Positions 47,889 to 56,126 of a DNA stretch of 64,000 nt are shown here, in pieces. How positions within the stretch are numbered: position 1 is the stretch's first letter; each line of letters starts with the position of its first letter. The notes beneath the pieces are model-generated. The model was not told where the DNA came from. It saw nothing but the letters and a program-made list of their open reading frames with translations, and ran no database searches. A program made the translations under genes and the position numbers. This DNA is from Stygiolobus sp037389425 (lineage in GTDB: Archaea; Thermoproteota; Thermoprotei_A; Sulfolobales; Sulfolobaceae). Location of the stretch: NCBI RefSeq assembly GCF_037389425.1, contig NZ_JBBHKR010000042.1, positions 62,001-126,000 of the forward strand, in the 5' to 3' direction.

Positions 47889-49313
47889 ATGTCAAGTGTA
47901 TTAGCCGAATATGAGGCGATTCATCAAGAACTTAGGAGAGAGAATTTTATAAGAAACGTATATCCTCCAGACCCCTCTGAGAAATTGTGGAACAAAAAAG
48001 TAATGACAATGCCCAGAGAAGAGTTAGAAAAGCTGAAGACATTCAGGCTTAAGAGAATAGTCAAATGGGCTTGGGATAACATTCCGTTTTACAGAAACTA
48101 TTGGAAGAGTAAAGGCTTCGAGCCAGACATGATCAAGAATTGGAAAGATATTGTGAAGATACCGATTCTGAGAAAAGATGAACTGAGAAAAGACCTTCAA
48201 GCTAATCCTCCGTTCGGAACTATAATGCATCCCGAGCTTGCTAAGAGAATAAGATTCGTAGGCGCTACATCTGGTTCTACGGGTCTTCCGACCTTCCAAG
48301 GTTGGGGTGCTTTAGAACTAGACTACTTCCAAGAGGGGCAAGCTAGGTACCTTTGGACTTTTGCTGGAGTAAAACCAACAATAGTTTATGCTAATTACCT
48401 CAATATGAGCGGCTTCTATAGTTGGGGTCCCCCAGTAGTTGAAACTGCAATGTGGAGATGTGGTGCTACAGCGATTGCTGGAGGAGGAGAGACTTTCTTC
48501 TCATGGAAAAACAGACACATGCTGATATTCAAATTGTGGAAAGTCGACGTATTCGCAACAACCCCATGGCTGCACAGACTTATCGGAGAGGAAGCTAAGC
48601 TTGAAGGATGGGAAACACCATTCAAAGTCCTACTCCTCCACGGAGGAGCTGCGGCAGAAAATACAAAGAAGAAACTATTCCAAGTCCACCCTAACGCTAA
48701 GTTAGCCATAAACGTTTGGGGCACTACTGACGGTCATATGGCCATAGAGATACCTGGTTCGGAAGGACAACTGGTAGTATGGGAGGACATGGAGATATTC
48801 GATATAGTAGATCCTAAGACCGATGAACCAGTTTCCGAAGGGGAGAGAGGAGAGCTAATAGCAACATTGTTAAATCATTTCACCATGCCTTTGATCAGGT
48901 ACAGTCTGGGTGATTATGTAAAGAACGAGTTCATAACAGATCCTGATCCAGTGTATGGCATTACTCACATGAGATTCGCAGAACCTATACCTGGAAGAGT
49001 TGAATGGATGTTCAGAGTGAAAGGTAAACTACTATTCCCGATATATGTTGAAGACGCTGTAAATGAGATACCTGATACGACCGGTATGTTCAACCTCGTG
49101 ATTTACGACAACGAAATGGATAAGCTGAAGATTAAGATAGAGACAAGGAAGGAATTAGTTGACCCTCAATACGACAGACAAGCTAAGGAGATTCTAGCCA
49201 GTAGATTAGGTATAAACCCTGATGACGTAGAGATAGAGTGGTTAAAACCTGGTCAGAGCGTCTGGACTGGATATAAGTTACAAGTCTTCCTTGACCAGAG
49301 AAAAAAGAAATAA
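47889..49313 (+). CDS. PaaK-like CoA ligase (phenylacetate-CoA ligase family)
   Basis: 474 residues of the ANL superfamily, PaaK branch: WDNIPFYRNYWKSKG near residue 65, FVGATSGSTGLPTFQGWG as P-loop, NVWGTTDGHMAIE as the acyl-adenylate motif and MPLIRYSLGDYVKNE with the hinge Asp. It converts a carboxylic acid to its CoA ester with AMP release. It lies between hydroxyacyl-CoA dehydrogenase and 4-hydroxybutyryl-CoA dehydratase, so a short hydroxy- or unsaturated acid such as 4-hydroxybutyrate is a possible substrate rather than phenylacetate. This is inferred from context only. The gene has a 32-nt gap after the dehydrogenase stop. Confidence 0.75.
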   Translation: MSSVLAEYEAIHQELRRENFIRNVYPPDPSEKLWNKKVMTMPREELEKLKTFRLKRIVKWAWDNIPFYRNYWKSKGFEPDMIKNWKDIVKIPILRKDELRKDLQANPPFGTIMHPELAKRIRFVGATSGSTGLPTFQGWGALELDYFQEGQARYLWTFAGVKPTIVYANYLNMSGFYSWGPPVVETAMWRCGATAIAGGGETFFSWKNRHMLIFKLWKVDVFATTPWLHRLIGEEAKLEGWETPFKVLLLHGGAAAENTKKKLFQVHPNAKLAINVWGTTDGHMAIEIPGSEGQLVVWEDMEIFDIVDPKTDEPVSEGERGELIATLLNHFTMPLIRYSLGDYVKNEFITDPDPVYGITHMRFAEPIPGRVEWMFRVKGKLLFPIYVEDAVNEIPDTTGMFNLVIYDNEMDKLKIKIETRKELVDPQYDRQAKEILASRLGINPDDVEIEWLKPGQSVWTGYKLQVFLDQRKKK

Positions 49314-49416
49314 ACGTGTAGTAGATAGAAAAAAAAGAGTAAAATACACTATATTTTCGCTCCTTTTTTATTTACTATATCCTATTTATAAAATTGATAA
49401 TTTTGGTTATACGAAA

Positions 49417-49433
49417 GTTTAAAAACTTTAAAC
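49417..49433. promoter_or_regulatory. Inverted repeat over the TATA region of the 4-hydroxybutyryl-CoA dehydratase gene
   Basis: GTTTAAA and TTTAAAC (7-bp arms, 3-nt spacer AAC) lie 15-31 bp before ATG 49448. The left arm is at the expected TATA position for a leaderless start. The overlap of a symmetric site with the TATA box makes it a candidate operator, though AT-rich promoter DNA often gives such symmetry by chance. Confidence 0.4.
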
Positions 49434-49447
49434 ACCAATGTATACCC

Positions 49448-50983
49448 ATGGGACTAAGAACTGGAGAGCAATATTTGGAGGCAATAAAAGTTAGGAATAA
49501 GGCTGAAATTTACGTGATGGGTAAAGAAGTAAAAGACGTAACCACTCACCCATTTCTTAAACCTTCAATAATGGCATTTAAGGCTACCTTTGATGCTCCG
49601 TGGGAAGAGGATACCAAGGAGCTTGCAAGGGCATGGAGCCCTTTCATTAACGAAGAAGTAAACAGGTTTAATCATATTCACAGATCACCAGATGACTTAG
49701 CCGCTAAGGTAAAACTCTTAAGAAAATTAAGCCACAAAACTGGAGCTTGTTTCCAGAGATGTGTAGGTTTTGACGCACTTAACACATTGTATATCGTAAC
49801 GGAGTTAATGGCACAAAAGGGTAAGACTGAGCCTAAAGAAAGATTTGTTGAGTACTTGAAGACTGTTCAAAAGAAGGACTTAGCATTAGCCGGAGCGATG
49901 ACAGATACAAAAGGAGTAAGGACGTTAAAGCCGAGTCAGCAAAAGAACAAAGACGCTTACGTGAGAGTTACAGAAGTAACAAAGGATGGTATATACATTT
50001 CCGGTGCAAAAGCAAACATTACAGGTGTAGCTGCCAGCGAAGAAATAGTAGTACTCCCAACTAGGGCAATGGGTCCTGAAGACCAAGATTATGCTGTAGC
50101 ATTCTCTATACCTACTGACACAGAAGGGATTAAGATCATAGTTGGAAGACAATTAAACGACGCAAGGAGAATGGAAGGAGGAGACATAGATGCATTACCT
50201 TATTTCTACAATCATGAGGGACTGGTAATATTTGACAACGTATTTGTTCCAATGGAAAGGGTGTTCTTACTAAGGGACTGGCAATACACTTCACAGCTCG
50301 TGGAAATATTCTCTGCATATCATAGGCAAGGTTACGGAGGGTGTAAAGCCGGTCTGGGTGATGTAATAATCGGAGCCACATACAACTTAGCAAAGCAAAT
50401 TGGAATTGAGAAAGCTTCTCACGCTCAAGAAAAGTTAACAGAAGAGATTTTCCTCACTGAGACAATGTATGCTGCAGGAATTGCCGCAAGTCTAAATGCG
50501 GTTCAGCCTTGTCCTAACTGCTGGTGGGTAAACCCTATGCACGCAAATGTTACAAAGCACTTAGTAGCTAGGTTTCCAGCACAGATATCACAATTAGCAA
50601 TAGACATAGCAGGAGGAATCATAGGAACTGCGCCAAGCGAGTGGGATCTAAAGAACCCTAAACTAAGGGAGTATATTGCAAAATACTTACAAGGAGTAGA
50701 AGGTTATACAGCTGAAGATAGATTAAGAATGGTTAGGCTTTTAGAGAACGTGAGCATGGGCGTTGCGTTTATGATAGAGTCAGTTCATGGTGCTGGTAGT
50801 CCAGCTGCCCAGAGAATAATGTTCAGTAGACTCTATGACTTAAACTATTCAGAAGAGGTAGCAAAGAAGTTAGCTGGAATGAAATCTAACGTAAAGTTCA
50901 CTGAAAAGGCAGAACCGTGGAGAGAGTCTGAAACCGAGAAGTTAGCGAAGAGTAAGTCGATTGAAGAGAAAAAGCAACAGTAA
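49448..50983 (+). CDS. abfD: 4-hydroxybutyryl-CoA dehydratase
   Basis: 511 residues from ATG 49448 (MGLRTGEQYLEAIKV). This radical flavoenzyme dehydrates 4-hydroxybutyryl-CoA to crotonyl-CoA, the key step of the 4-hydroxybutyrate half-cycle. The 4Fe-4S ligands are visible: Cys and Cys in GACFQRCVGF, and His plus Cys in YHRQGYGGCKAG (His-x6-Cys spacing). The active-site regions GGDIDALPYFYNHEGLVIFDN and SVHGAGSPAAQRIMF are intact. An open frame upstream to 49394 is leader. The strong short leader and TATA fit high expression. A T-rich stretch follows the stop. Confidence 0.95.
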   Translation: MGLRTGEQYLEAIKVRNKAEIYVMGKEVKDVTTHPFLKPSIMAFKATFDAPWEEDTKELARAWSPFINEEVNRFNHIHRSPDDLAAKVKLLRKLSHKTGACFQRCVGFDALNTLYIVTELMAQKGKTEPKERFVEYLKTVQKKDLALAGAMTDTKGVRTLKPSQQKNKDAYVRVTEVTKDGIYISGAKANITGVAASEEIVVLPTRAMGPEDQDYAVAFSIPTDTEGIKIIVGRQLNDARRMEGGDIDALPYFYNHEGLVIFDNVFVPMERVFLLRDWQYTSQLVEIFSAYHRQGYGGCKAGLGDVIIGATYNLAKQIGIEKASHAQEKLTEEIFLTETMYAAGIAASLNAVQPCPNCWWVNPMHANVTKHLVARFPAQISQLAIDIAGGIIGTAPSEWDLKNPKLREYIAKYLQGVEGYTAEDRLRMVRLLENVSMGVAFMIESVHGAGSPAAQRIMFSRLYDLNYSEEVAKKLAGMKSNVKFTEKAEPWRESETEKLAKSKSIEEKKQQ

Positions 50984-51227
50984 AGTATTTTGTTTCTTTC
51001 CCTTTTTCCTATTCACTAGTTGTTTTACTCTAACAAATTAAATTTAAATAAAAAATTCTAAATCTTCTTAGATGTTAATTTCTTCATTGTAATTATTATG
51101 ATTCTCTAATTATTCTTCTGGTCTGTGTACTTTAAGCGTTCTTCATCCCGGCCAAACTCGTAATTATACCACTTGTTTAATCTATAGTTTAAATATGGGT
51201 TATAGTGTTTTCTCAGCAGGGTAATAT
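50984..51227. other. Non-coding stretch after the dehydratase gene with T-rich terminator
   Basis: T-rich runs directly after the stop (TTTTGTTTCTTTCCCTTTTT around 50988-51007) look like an archaeal terminator. The rest is AT-rich, without an open frame or guide-RNA boxes, leading into a decayed coding fragment. Confidence 0.4.
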
Positions 51228-51360
51228 AAGATTCGTAAAAGAGGGAAGAAGTATTATGTTTACAAGATAAAGAAGGACTCAAAGGGTAACGTAAAGGAAC
51301 TTACGTTGGTCCTTTAGACAAGATGATCGAATTTTATATTAGTAGGGGAGGTGTTAGGGG
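51228..51360 (+). pseudogene. Decayed fragment of a Sulfolobales accessory-type protein
   Basis: Read in one frame from 51228: KIRKRGKKYYVYKIKKDSK then GNVKE; after a one-base shift near 51299 it continues TYVGPLDKMIEFYIS then RGGVRG. The combined pattern (basic KKYYVYKI, GNVKETYVGPLDK) is of a kind found in many Sulfolobales mobile-element or repeated proteins. The start is missing, an upstream in-frame stop exists and the frame is broken. It points straight at tRNA-Pro, a common integration target, and may be a trace of an old insertion. Recognition of the family is by memory of the pattern, not a search. Confidence 0.5.
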
Positions 51361-51371
51361 TATCCCTAATG

Positions 51372-51447
<76 letters not shown>

Positions 51448-51960
51448 ATGTTGTTATTTTTTATTAACGCGTAATTAGTTAAAAACGTTTCGCTCTAGCC
51501 TCCTCAGACTAATAATTACTTGTCTCGTAATAGATGTTAAAAATAAGATTTTTACCTCAACTTTTAGCATGTGGCTTAGATGATGAAGTGAGTTAATGAC
51601 GTGATTATTTAATATCTGATACAACAACTCCTTAGGCGATTACGGCTTTCTCAGTTTGTTCAGTGTCACAGTATACGCTAACGGAATTATTCTAAACGTT
51701 TACTTGGTTGATGTGATTTGGACTATATATGAGGTCTAAGTCTTCAACCTCTAAACATTAAAGCTGAAATACTCTTTACATTAAACGTTTATTAATACTA
51801 TAATAGTCCAAAAATTTTGATTAGGTCTTTATTTCATCTCTAGTTCAAGAATTAAATTAGACAAACCAATTATTACAAATGACTTCAAATTAAAATTCAC
51901 TCCCATATTTAGGGGAAAATTATTAAGAGAATATCATAAGTATGACTCAACTTAATACCG
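51448..51960. other. Gene-poor region with possible decayed coding remnant
   Basis: About 510 bp without an intact gene. On the minus strand from about 51751 a frame reads EVEDLDLIYSPNHINQVNV, stop, NNSVSVYCDT, then after an apparent shift TEKAVIA, stop, GVVVSDIK. This looks protein-like, but carries stops and a probable frameshift, so it may be an old pseudogene; the family is not recognised. Box-C-like ATGATGA at 51581 has a CTGA at 51617, but no usable guides. The region lies between tRNA-Pro and the Sul7d gene. Confidence 0.35.
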
Positions 51961-51964
51961 TAAG

Positions 51965-51973
51965 GTTTATTTA
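51965..51973 (+). promoter_or_regulatory. TATA box of the Sul7d gene
   Basis: GTTTATTTA lies 31-39 bp before ATG 52004, predicting transcription from about 51993-51998 and a 5' leader of only a few bases. Confidence 0.5.
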
Positions 51974-51978
51974 TGATA

Positions 51979-51992
51979 GTATCGTAAGATAC
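51979..51992. promoter_or_regulatory. Palindrome between TATA box and start of the Sul7d gene
   Basis: GTATC-GTAA-GATAC is a 5-bp-arm inverted repeat between the TATA box and the predicted transcription start, flanked on both sides by the direct repeat ATGATA (51973-51978 and 51994-51999). A protein bound here would block initiation, so it is a candidate operator for one of the most abundant chromatin proteins. Confidence 0.4.
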
Positions 51993-52003
51993 CATGATAA
52001 GAT

Positions 52004-52201
52004 ATGGCAAAGGTAAAGTTCAAGTATAAGGGAGAAGAGAAAGAAGTAGATACTTCAAAGATAAAGAAGGTTTGGAGAGTAGGAAAAATGATATCCTTCA
52101 CTTATGACGACAACGGAAAGACTGGTAGGGGGGCTGTAAGCGAGAAAGACGCTCCCAAAGAGCTATTAGACATGTTAGCAAAAGCCGAGAAAGGAAAGTA
52201 A
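52004..52201 (+). CDS. Sul7d-type 7-kDa DNA-binding chromatin protein
   Basis: 65 residues almost identical in pattern to Sac7d/Sso7d: KVKFKYKGEEKEVDTSKIKK, VWRVGKMISFTYDDNGKTGR and GAVSEKDAPKELLDMLAKAE. The SH3-like barrel binds the DNA minor groove and kinks it (Trp and the Met/Ile wedge are present). It compacts and stabilises the chromosome. The C-terminal lysine-rich tail differs from Sac7d. Expressed alone, with a T-rich terminator downstream. Confidence 0.96.
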   Translation: MAKVKFKYKGEEKEVDTSKIKKVWRVGKMISFTYDDNGKTGRGAVSEKDAPKELLDMLAKAEKGK

Positions 52202-52232
52202 ATAAAGTAAGAAAAAGTAAGAATATGTACTA

Positions 52233-52270
52233 ATGATTTTTACTTTTTTATATTTTCTTGTTTTTCGTTT
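52233..52270 (+). terminator. T-rich terminator of the Sul7d gene
   Basis: Several T runs (TTTTTACTTTTTT, TTTTCTTGTTTTT, CGTTT) start about 30 bp after the Sul7d stop. Runs of T without a strong hairpin are the typical archaeal terminator, and separate this abundant transcript from lysS. Confidence 0.6.
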
Positions 52271-52343
52271 CCCTTCCTTTATCTGATACGCTAAATTGAG
52301 CACTAGGCTTATTTCTGATGTAGTTAGATTATAGTGATCACAC

Positions 52344-53825
52344 TTGAAATGGGATGAACGAAGGATAGCCATCATAGAGGAGTTGAAGAAACGAGGTATA
52401 AACCCCTATCCACAAAAATACGAAATAACTCATACTATTCCTGAGATAAGGAAATTTGAAAGGAGTGAGAAACCTACTGATCCCTTCATATTCGATATCT
52501 CTACTGCTGGTAGAGTAGCTAATATACGGCGTCATGGAAAGATATCGTTTGTAGACATATTCGATGAGGGCGAGAGGTTACAATTACAGCTCAGAGTGAA
52601 TGAGCTAGGAGAGAAATACGAGGACTTCTTTAGGATCGTAGATCGTGGAGATGTAATAGGCGTAAGAGGAGATTTATTCTATACGATGAAGGGAGAGCTA
52701 ACACTTAGAGTAAAAGATTACACTATGTTGGCTAAGGCACTAATAGAGCCACCAGATTGGACTAAGATGTCCCCAGAGTTCCGTTATGCCCATAGGTATG
52801 TAGATTTTCTCTATAACGACTCAGCGAGAAAGGCTATGGAAATCCGTTATACTACTATAAGAACTATTAGAGAATTTTTGTACTCAAAGGGTTTTGTTGA
52901 AGTTGAGACCCCAATTTTGCAGCCCGTATATGGCGGAGCATTGGCAAGGCCTTTTAAGAGCCACGTTAACTATCTTAATGAGGACTGGTATCTAAGAATA
53001 TCATTAGAGCTTTACCTCAAGAGATATATTGTTGGAGGTTTCGATAAGGTCTTTGAAATAGGTAAAGTCTTCAGAAACGAGGATATAGATGTTACTCATA
53101 ACCCCGAGTTCACGTTGTTAGAACTCTACTGGGCTTATGCAGATTATAATGATATTATGAAGTTAACCGAACAAATGATCCAAGAGGTTGTCAGGAAGGT
53201 TAAAAGTAACGACCTCAAGCTAACGTATACAATTGCAGGAAAGGAATATACAATAGAGTTCTCTCAGTTCAGGAAAGTGTCCATGTTAGAAGCGGTATCG
53301 GAAGCTTTGGGCAAGAGCGTTGAGGAGATGACTGATGAACAATTAAAGGAGCTTATGAAGAAGTACGAACTAAGACCCAGAGGCGACACCTACGTTAGGG
53401 GACTTATGATAGAGAAATTATTCGATAAGTTAGTAGTTCCCAATTTGATCCAGCCTACGTTCGTAATAGATTATCCGATAGAGACTACGCCCCTTTGTAA
53501 GCCCCATAGATCAAAACCTGGACTTGTTGAGAGGTTCGAGCTTTTCATAGCTGGGATGGAGTTAGCTAACGCATACACCGAACTTAATGACCCTATCCTA
53601 CAAGACCAGTTGTTCAGGCAAGAGCAGGAAATGTTTAAGAAAGGGGACGAAGAGGCTCACCCCTACGATAAGGACTTTATCAGGGCGCTAAGTTACGGAA
53701 TGCCACCGACTGGTGGGCTTGGTATAGGTATAGATAGGCTCGTGATGTTGCTCACAAACAATATGAGTATCAAAGAAGTTATACCATTCCCGATGTTGAG
53801 TGCTAAACTTATTGAGGAGGACTGA
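52344..53825 (+). CDS. lysS: Lysyl-tRNA synthetase, class II
   Basis: 493 residues. An OB-fold anticodon domain (about 35-145: TAGRVANIRRHGKISFVDIFD) is followed by the class II core: motif 1 around EVETPILQPVYGGALARPF, motif 2 FRNEDIDVTHNPEFTLLE and motif 3 GGLGIGIDRLVMLLTN. The start is TTG 52344, directly giving KWDERRIAIIEELKKRG, the normal N-terminus. The 3' end overlaps the convergent protease gene by 17 nt. Confidence 0.94.
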   Translation: MKWDERRIAIIEELKKRGINPYPQKYEITHTIPEIRKFERSEKPTDPFIFDISTAGRVANIRRHGKISFVDIFDEGERLQLQLRVNELGEKYEDFFRIVDRGDVIGVRGDLFYTMKGELTLRVKDYTMLAKALIEPPDWTKMSPEFRYAHRYVDFLYNDSARKAMEIRYTTIRTIREFLYSKGFVEVETPILQPVYGGALARPFKSHVNYLNEDWYLRISLELYLKRYIVGGFDKVFEIGKVFRNEDIDVTHNPEFTLLELYWAYADYNDIMKLTEQMIQEVVRKVKSNDLKLTYTIAGKEYTIEFSQFRKVSMLEAVSEALGKSVEEMTDEQLKELMKKYELRPRGDTYVRGLMIEKLFDKLVVPNLIQPTFVIDYPIETTPLCKPHRSKPGLVERFELFIAGMELANAYTELNDPILQDQLFRQEQEMFKKGDEEAHPYDKDFIRALSYGMPPTGGLGIGIDRLVMLLTNNMSIKEVIPFPMLSAKLIEED

Positions 53826-54906
53826 GGGATAGCACTATCGCTCCTATCAATACTACTACGAGAAGTCCTTGAATAACGTAGGACACATTTTCGCTTAATC
53901 CGACTTTTTTGATCAGCTCAGTAAATATTTTTCCTCCGTCAGTAATTATTAGCGGTGCACCGTTGAGTAGTGCCAAACTAAAGTTTATCGTGAACATCCA
54001 GTACGCAAAGTCTAATATAGCATAAAGTATAGGTGGGTAATCGTAAGTTATGTAAACTCCTATTTTGTGGTCTGGAGTCGTATTTAGAGTTTTAATTATC
54101 ACACTACCGTTTGGAAGTAGTAAAGTTATGTTAACATGTGTTGATTGGCTCAAATAGTAGCTGAACTGATCAGGAGTATTTACTTTATGTCCGTTAACAG
54201 CTAGTATTACTGAATTAACTGGTATCGATGAATTATAAGCTGGGTAATGAGGTACTTCAGCAACTATTTGAAGACCTTGGGAAATTAAAGGCGGTAGGTA
54301 AAACACAAAAGGAAAGACTATTCCAGCTAATATTAGGTTCACTGCTATCCCTGCCGAGATTACTTTCAGTTTTGCAGATATTGGAGAACCCATGAATTCA
54401 TCTTCATCTGGTTCAACGAAAGCGCCGGGGAAGAAAAGAAGTAGTAAGATACCTCCTCCTTTTACTTTAATTTTATTTGATGTGGCAGATATTGCATGCG
54501 CTAGTTCGTGGAGAGTTACAGATATTCCAATAGCGAGTAATAACCAAGGTACTTGATTGATCCCTATAGTTATACCTGGAATAATTGGAGTTAATCTCGG
54601 TACTTGAGATTGAGTTACTTGACTAGGTGATATGAAATAAGCGTTAATTAAATTCAGAAACACGTACACCACTAGTGATATTCCACCCACCATTGACACA
54701 AGCCCTAAAATAAGGGCTATTTTCTCGAAAATTTTGTAGTACCTTTTATTGGCAATATTTGGGAACCACTCACTTCTCGTTCCTTTTTTCCAAAGCAAAA
54801 GGAAAGGGTATATTTGGAATCCGCGTCTTTCAAGCTTATTTTTAATGAGGTATAAAACCAACCAAAATATTACTAGCCCTAGGAAAAACAACTCAGGAGT
54901 GTTCAC
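53809..54906 (-). CDS. Site-2 protease (M50) family membrane metalloprotease
   Basis: 365 residues with several membrane helices (FFLGLVIFWLVLYLI at the start; a block near 65-95; others around 130, 190 and 310-360). The zinc motif is SVTLHELAHAIS (HExxH), and ALLNGAPLIITDGGKIF supplies the third ligand (DGG). A PDZ-like domain lies between (SIPVNSVILAVNGHKV). It probably cuts membrane-bound regulators or signal-peptide remnants. The start is ATG, right beside the divergent nucleotidyltransferase gene (34-nt gap). Confidence 0.88.
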   Translation of the reverse strand: MNTPELFFLGLVIFWLVLYLIKNKLERRGFQIYPFLLLWKKGTRSEWFPNIANKRYYKIFEKIALILGLVSMVGGISLVVYVFLNLINAYFISPSQVTQSQVPRLTPIIPGITIGINQVPWLLLAIGISVTLHELAHAISATSNKIKVKGGGILLLLFFPGAFVEPDEDEFMGSPISAKLKVISAGIAVNLILAGIVFPFVFYLPPLISQGLQIVAEVPHYPAYNSSIPVNSVILAVNGHKVNTPDQFSYYLSQSTHVNITLLLPNGSVIIKTLNTTPDHKIGVYITYDYPPILYAILDFAYWMFTINFSLALLNGAPLIITDGGKIFTELIKKVGLSENVSYVIQGLLVVVLIGAIVLSLSPPQ

Positions 54907-54940
54907 ATTTTATAACTAATTCCAGTCACTATTAAATCAG

Positions 54941-55606
54941 ATGGAAATAGAATATACTGAGAGGCATTGGAAGTTGTTAGCTGAAAAGAGAGATAGGGCT
55001 TTACTTATTCTCTCTAGATTACGTATTTTGGGACAAGAAGGTTTTACATATGGTTCCGTTGCAAGAGGAGACGTTCATGAGGATAGTGATATAGACGTGG
55101 TTGTGTTTTCGCCAGACATCTTGAAACTTGACTTGTTAAATGCCGATCACAAATTCATTGTTCAAGCTACACCTTTTTCGACTCCAAAAGCTTATATTTC
55201 TTTAGACCCTGATGAGAAAGAGGTTATCTCTTTTCCGTTATCTAAAATGTCCAGAAAGGAAGTAGAGTTTTATTATTTTGGTGGGCTGGTTTCCGCCCAA
55301 GATATCGAAAAAGGTATAAGAATTTCAGGAGTAAACAAGAAGCTAATGATAATTATCCCTACGGAGAAGGGTCACATTGAAATACCTCTCAAGGGCAATG
55401 AGGATTATGCAGCAAAAGTTTTGAAGAACGTATCTTATGACACAATTTTAGAACGTGAGAGGCTATTGACTAAAAGAGAAGATAGGGGTCACTCAGGTGT
55501 ATTTCTTAAATACGAACTGGACAGAGATGAGAGTTTTGAGAACGCTATCAGGAATTTATATAAGACTAACAAATATTTCCGTAGAGCTATTGATGTTAAG
55601 AGGTAA
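54941..55606 (+). CDS. Nucleotidyltransferase-fold protein
   Basis: 221 residues. The polymerase-beta-type motif TYGSVARGDVHEDSDIDVVVF (GS-x9-DxD) is complete, so it is probably active. The rest carries LIIPTEKGHIEIPLKGNEDY and a C-terminal helical part. It matches the archaeal nucleotidyltransferase family often found beside DUF1122. The substrate is unknown. It overlaps the DUF1122 gene by 14 nt. Confidence 0.75.
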   Translation: MEIEYTERHWKLLAEKRDRALLILSRLRILGQEGFTYGSVARGDVHEDSDIDVVVFSPDILKLDLLNADHKFIVQATPFSTPKAYISLDPDEKEVISFPLSKMSRKEVEFYYFGGLVSAQDIEKGIRISGVNKKLMIIIPTEKGHIEIPLKGNEDYAAKVLKNVSYDTILERERLLTKREDRGHSGVFLKYELDRDESFENAIRNLYKTNKYFRRAIDVKR

Positions 55607-56126
55607 GGTAGGAAATCGGCTAGAGATAGAAAGTAAAGACGTTAGACCTACACACATTAAGGAATTAAAAACATTTCTAGTGTTTATTAATGGGAAATTT
55701 TTAGGTAAAGCTTACTACTTTTCTGGTAGGGGTTATTACACTCCTTGGTTAGAGATAGATTACGACCCGTGGTTGAGAAATGAAGGACTAGAAGACGAAT
55801 TTTTCTCCTTTGTGTATCATTTCTTGCCACTTGGTGGGAAGTTTTTCGTGACCTATTTGAAAGACCCGGAAACCAGGAAGATGCTAATTCAGGGATATAA
55901 TCCTGCAGATACCCCACTGGGTTTCTCCCTCATCAAAGCGGGTTTTACTTGGTTTAAGGACTGGTATTTTCCTGAAGGCGGTAACGAAGGAATTCCTAAA
56001 TTACAAGCTAATAAGGCTTATAATGAAGAGGACGAGATAAGGGAGTTAAAGGAGCTATTAGGTGAAGTTAAAAGGGAGGATGTAAGGAAATATATTGAAG
56101 AGAGAATTGCTAAAGGGAAATCCTGA
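55593..56126 (+). CDS. DUF1122 family protein
   Basis: About 177 residues from ATG 55593 (MLRGKVGNRLEIESKDV). The longer frame up to 55497 lies wholly within the nucleotidyltransferase gene and is not supported. Conserved-looking blocks: FLVFINGKFLGKAYYFSGRGYYTPWLEIDYDPWL, FFVTYLKDPETRKMLIQGYNPADTPLGFSLIKAGFTWFKDWYFPEGG. The pattern suggests a GNAT-like fold. Uncharacterised archaeal family. It lies between, and overlaps, the nucleotidyltransferase and radical SAM genes, so the three probably act together. Confidence 0.72.
   Translation: MLRGKVGNRLEIESKDVRPTHIKELKTFLVFINGKFLGKAYYFSGRGYYTPWLEIDYDPWLRNEGLEDEFFSFVYHFLPLGGKFFVTYLKDPETRKMLIQGYNPADTPLGFSLIKAGFTWFKDWYFPEGGNEGIPKLQANKAYNEEDEIRELKELLGEVKREDVRKYIEERIAKGKS

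Noticed and set aside
49394..49447. Longer start for 4-hydroxybutyryl-CoA dehydratase
   Set aside because: The extra 18 residues cover the TATA region; the known N-terminus begins near MGLRTGEQYL at 49448.
51581..51620. Box C/D sRNA downstream of tRNA-Pro
   Set aside because: A box C and a box D occur, but D' is missing, the spacing is 40 nt and the guide next to box D is AT-only.
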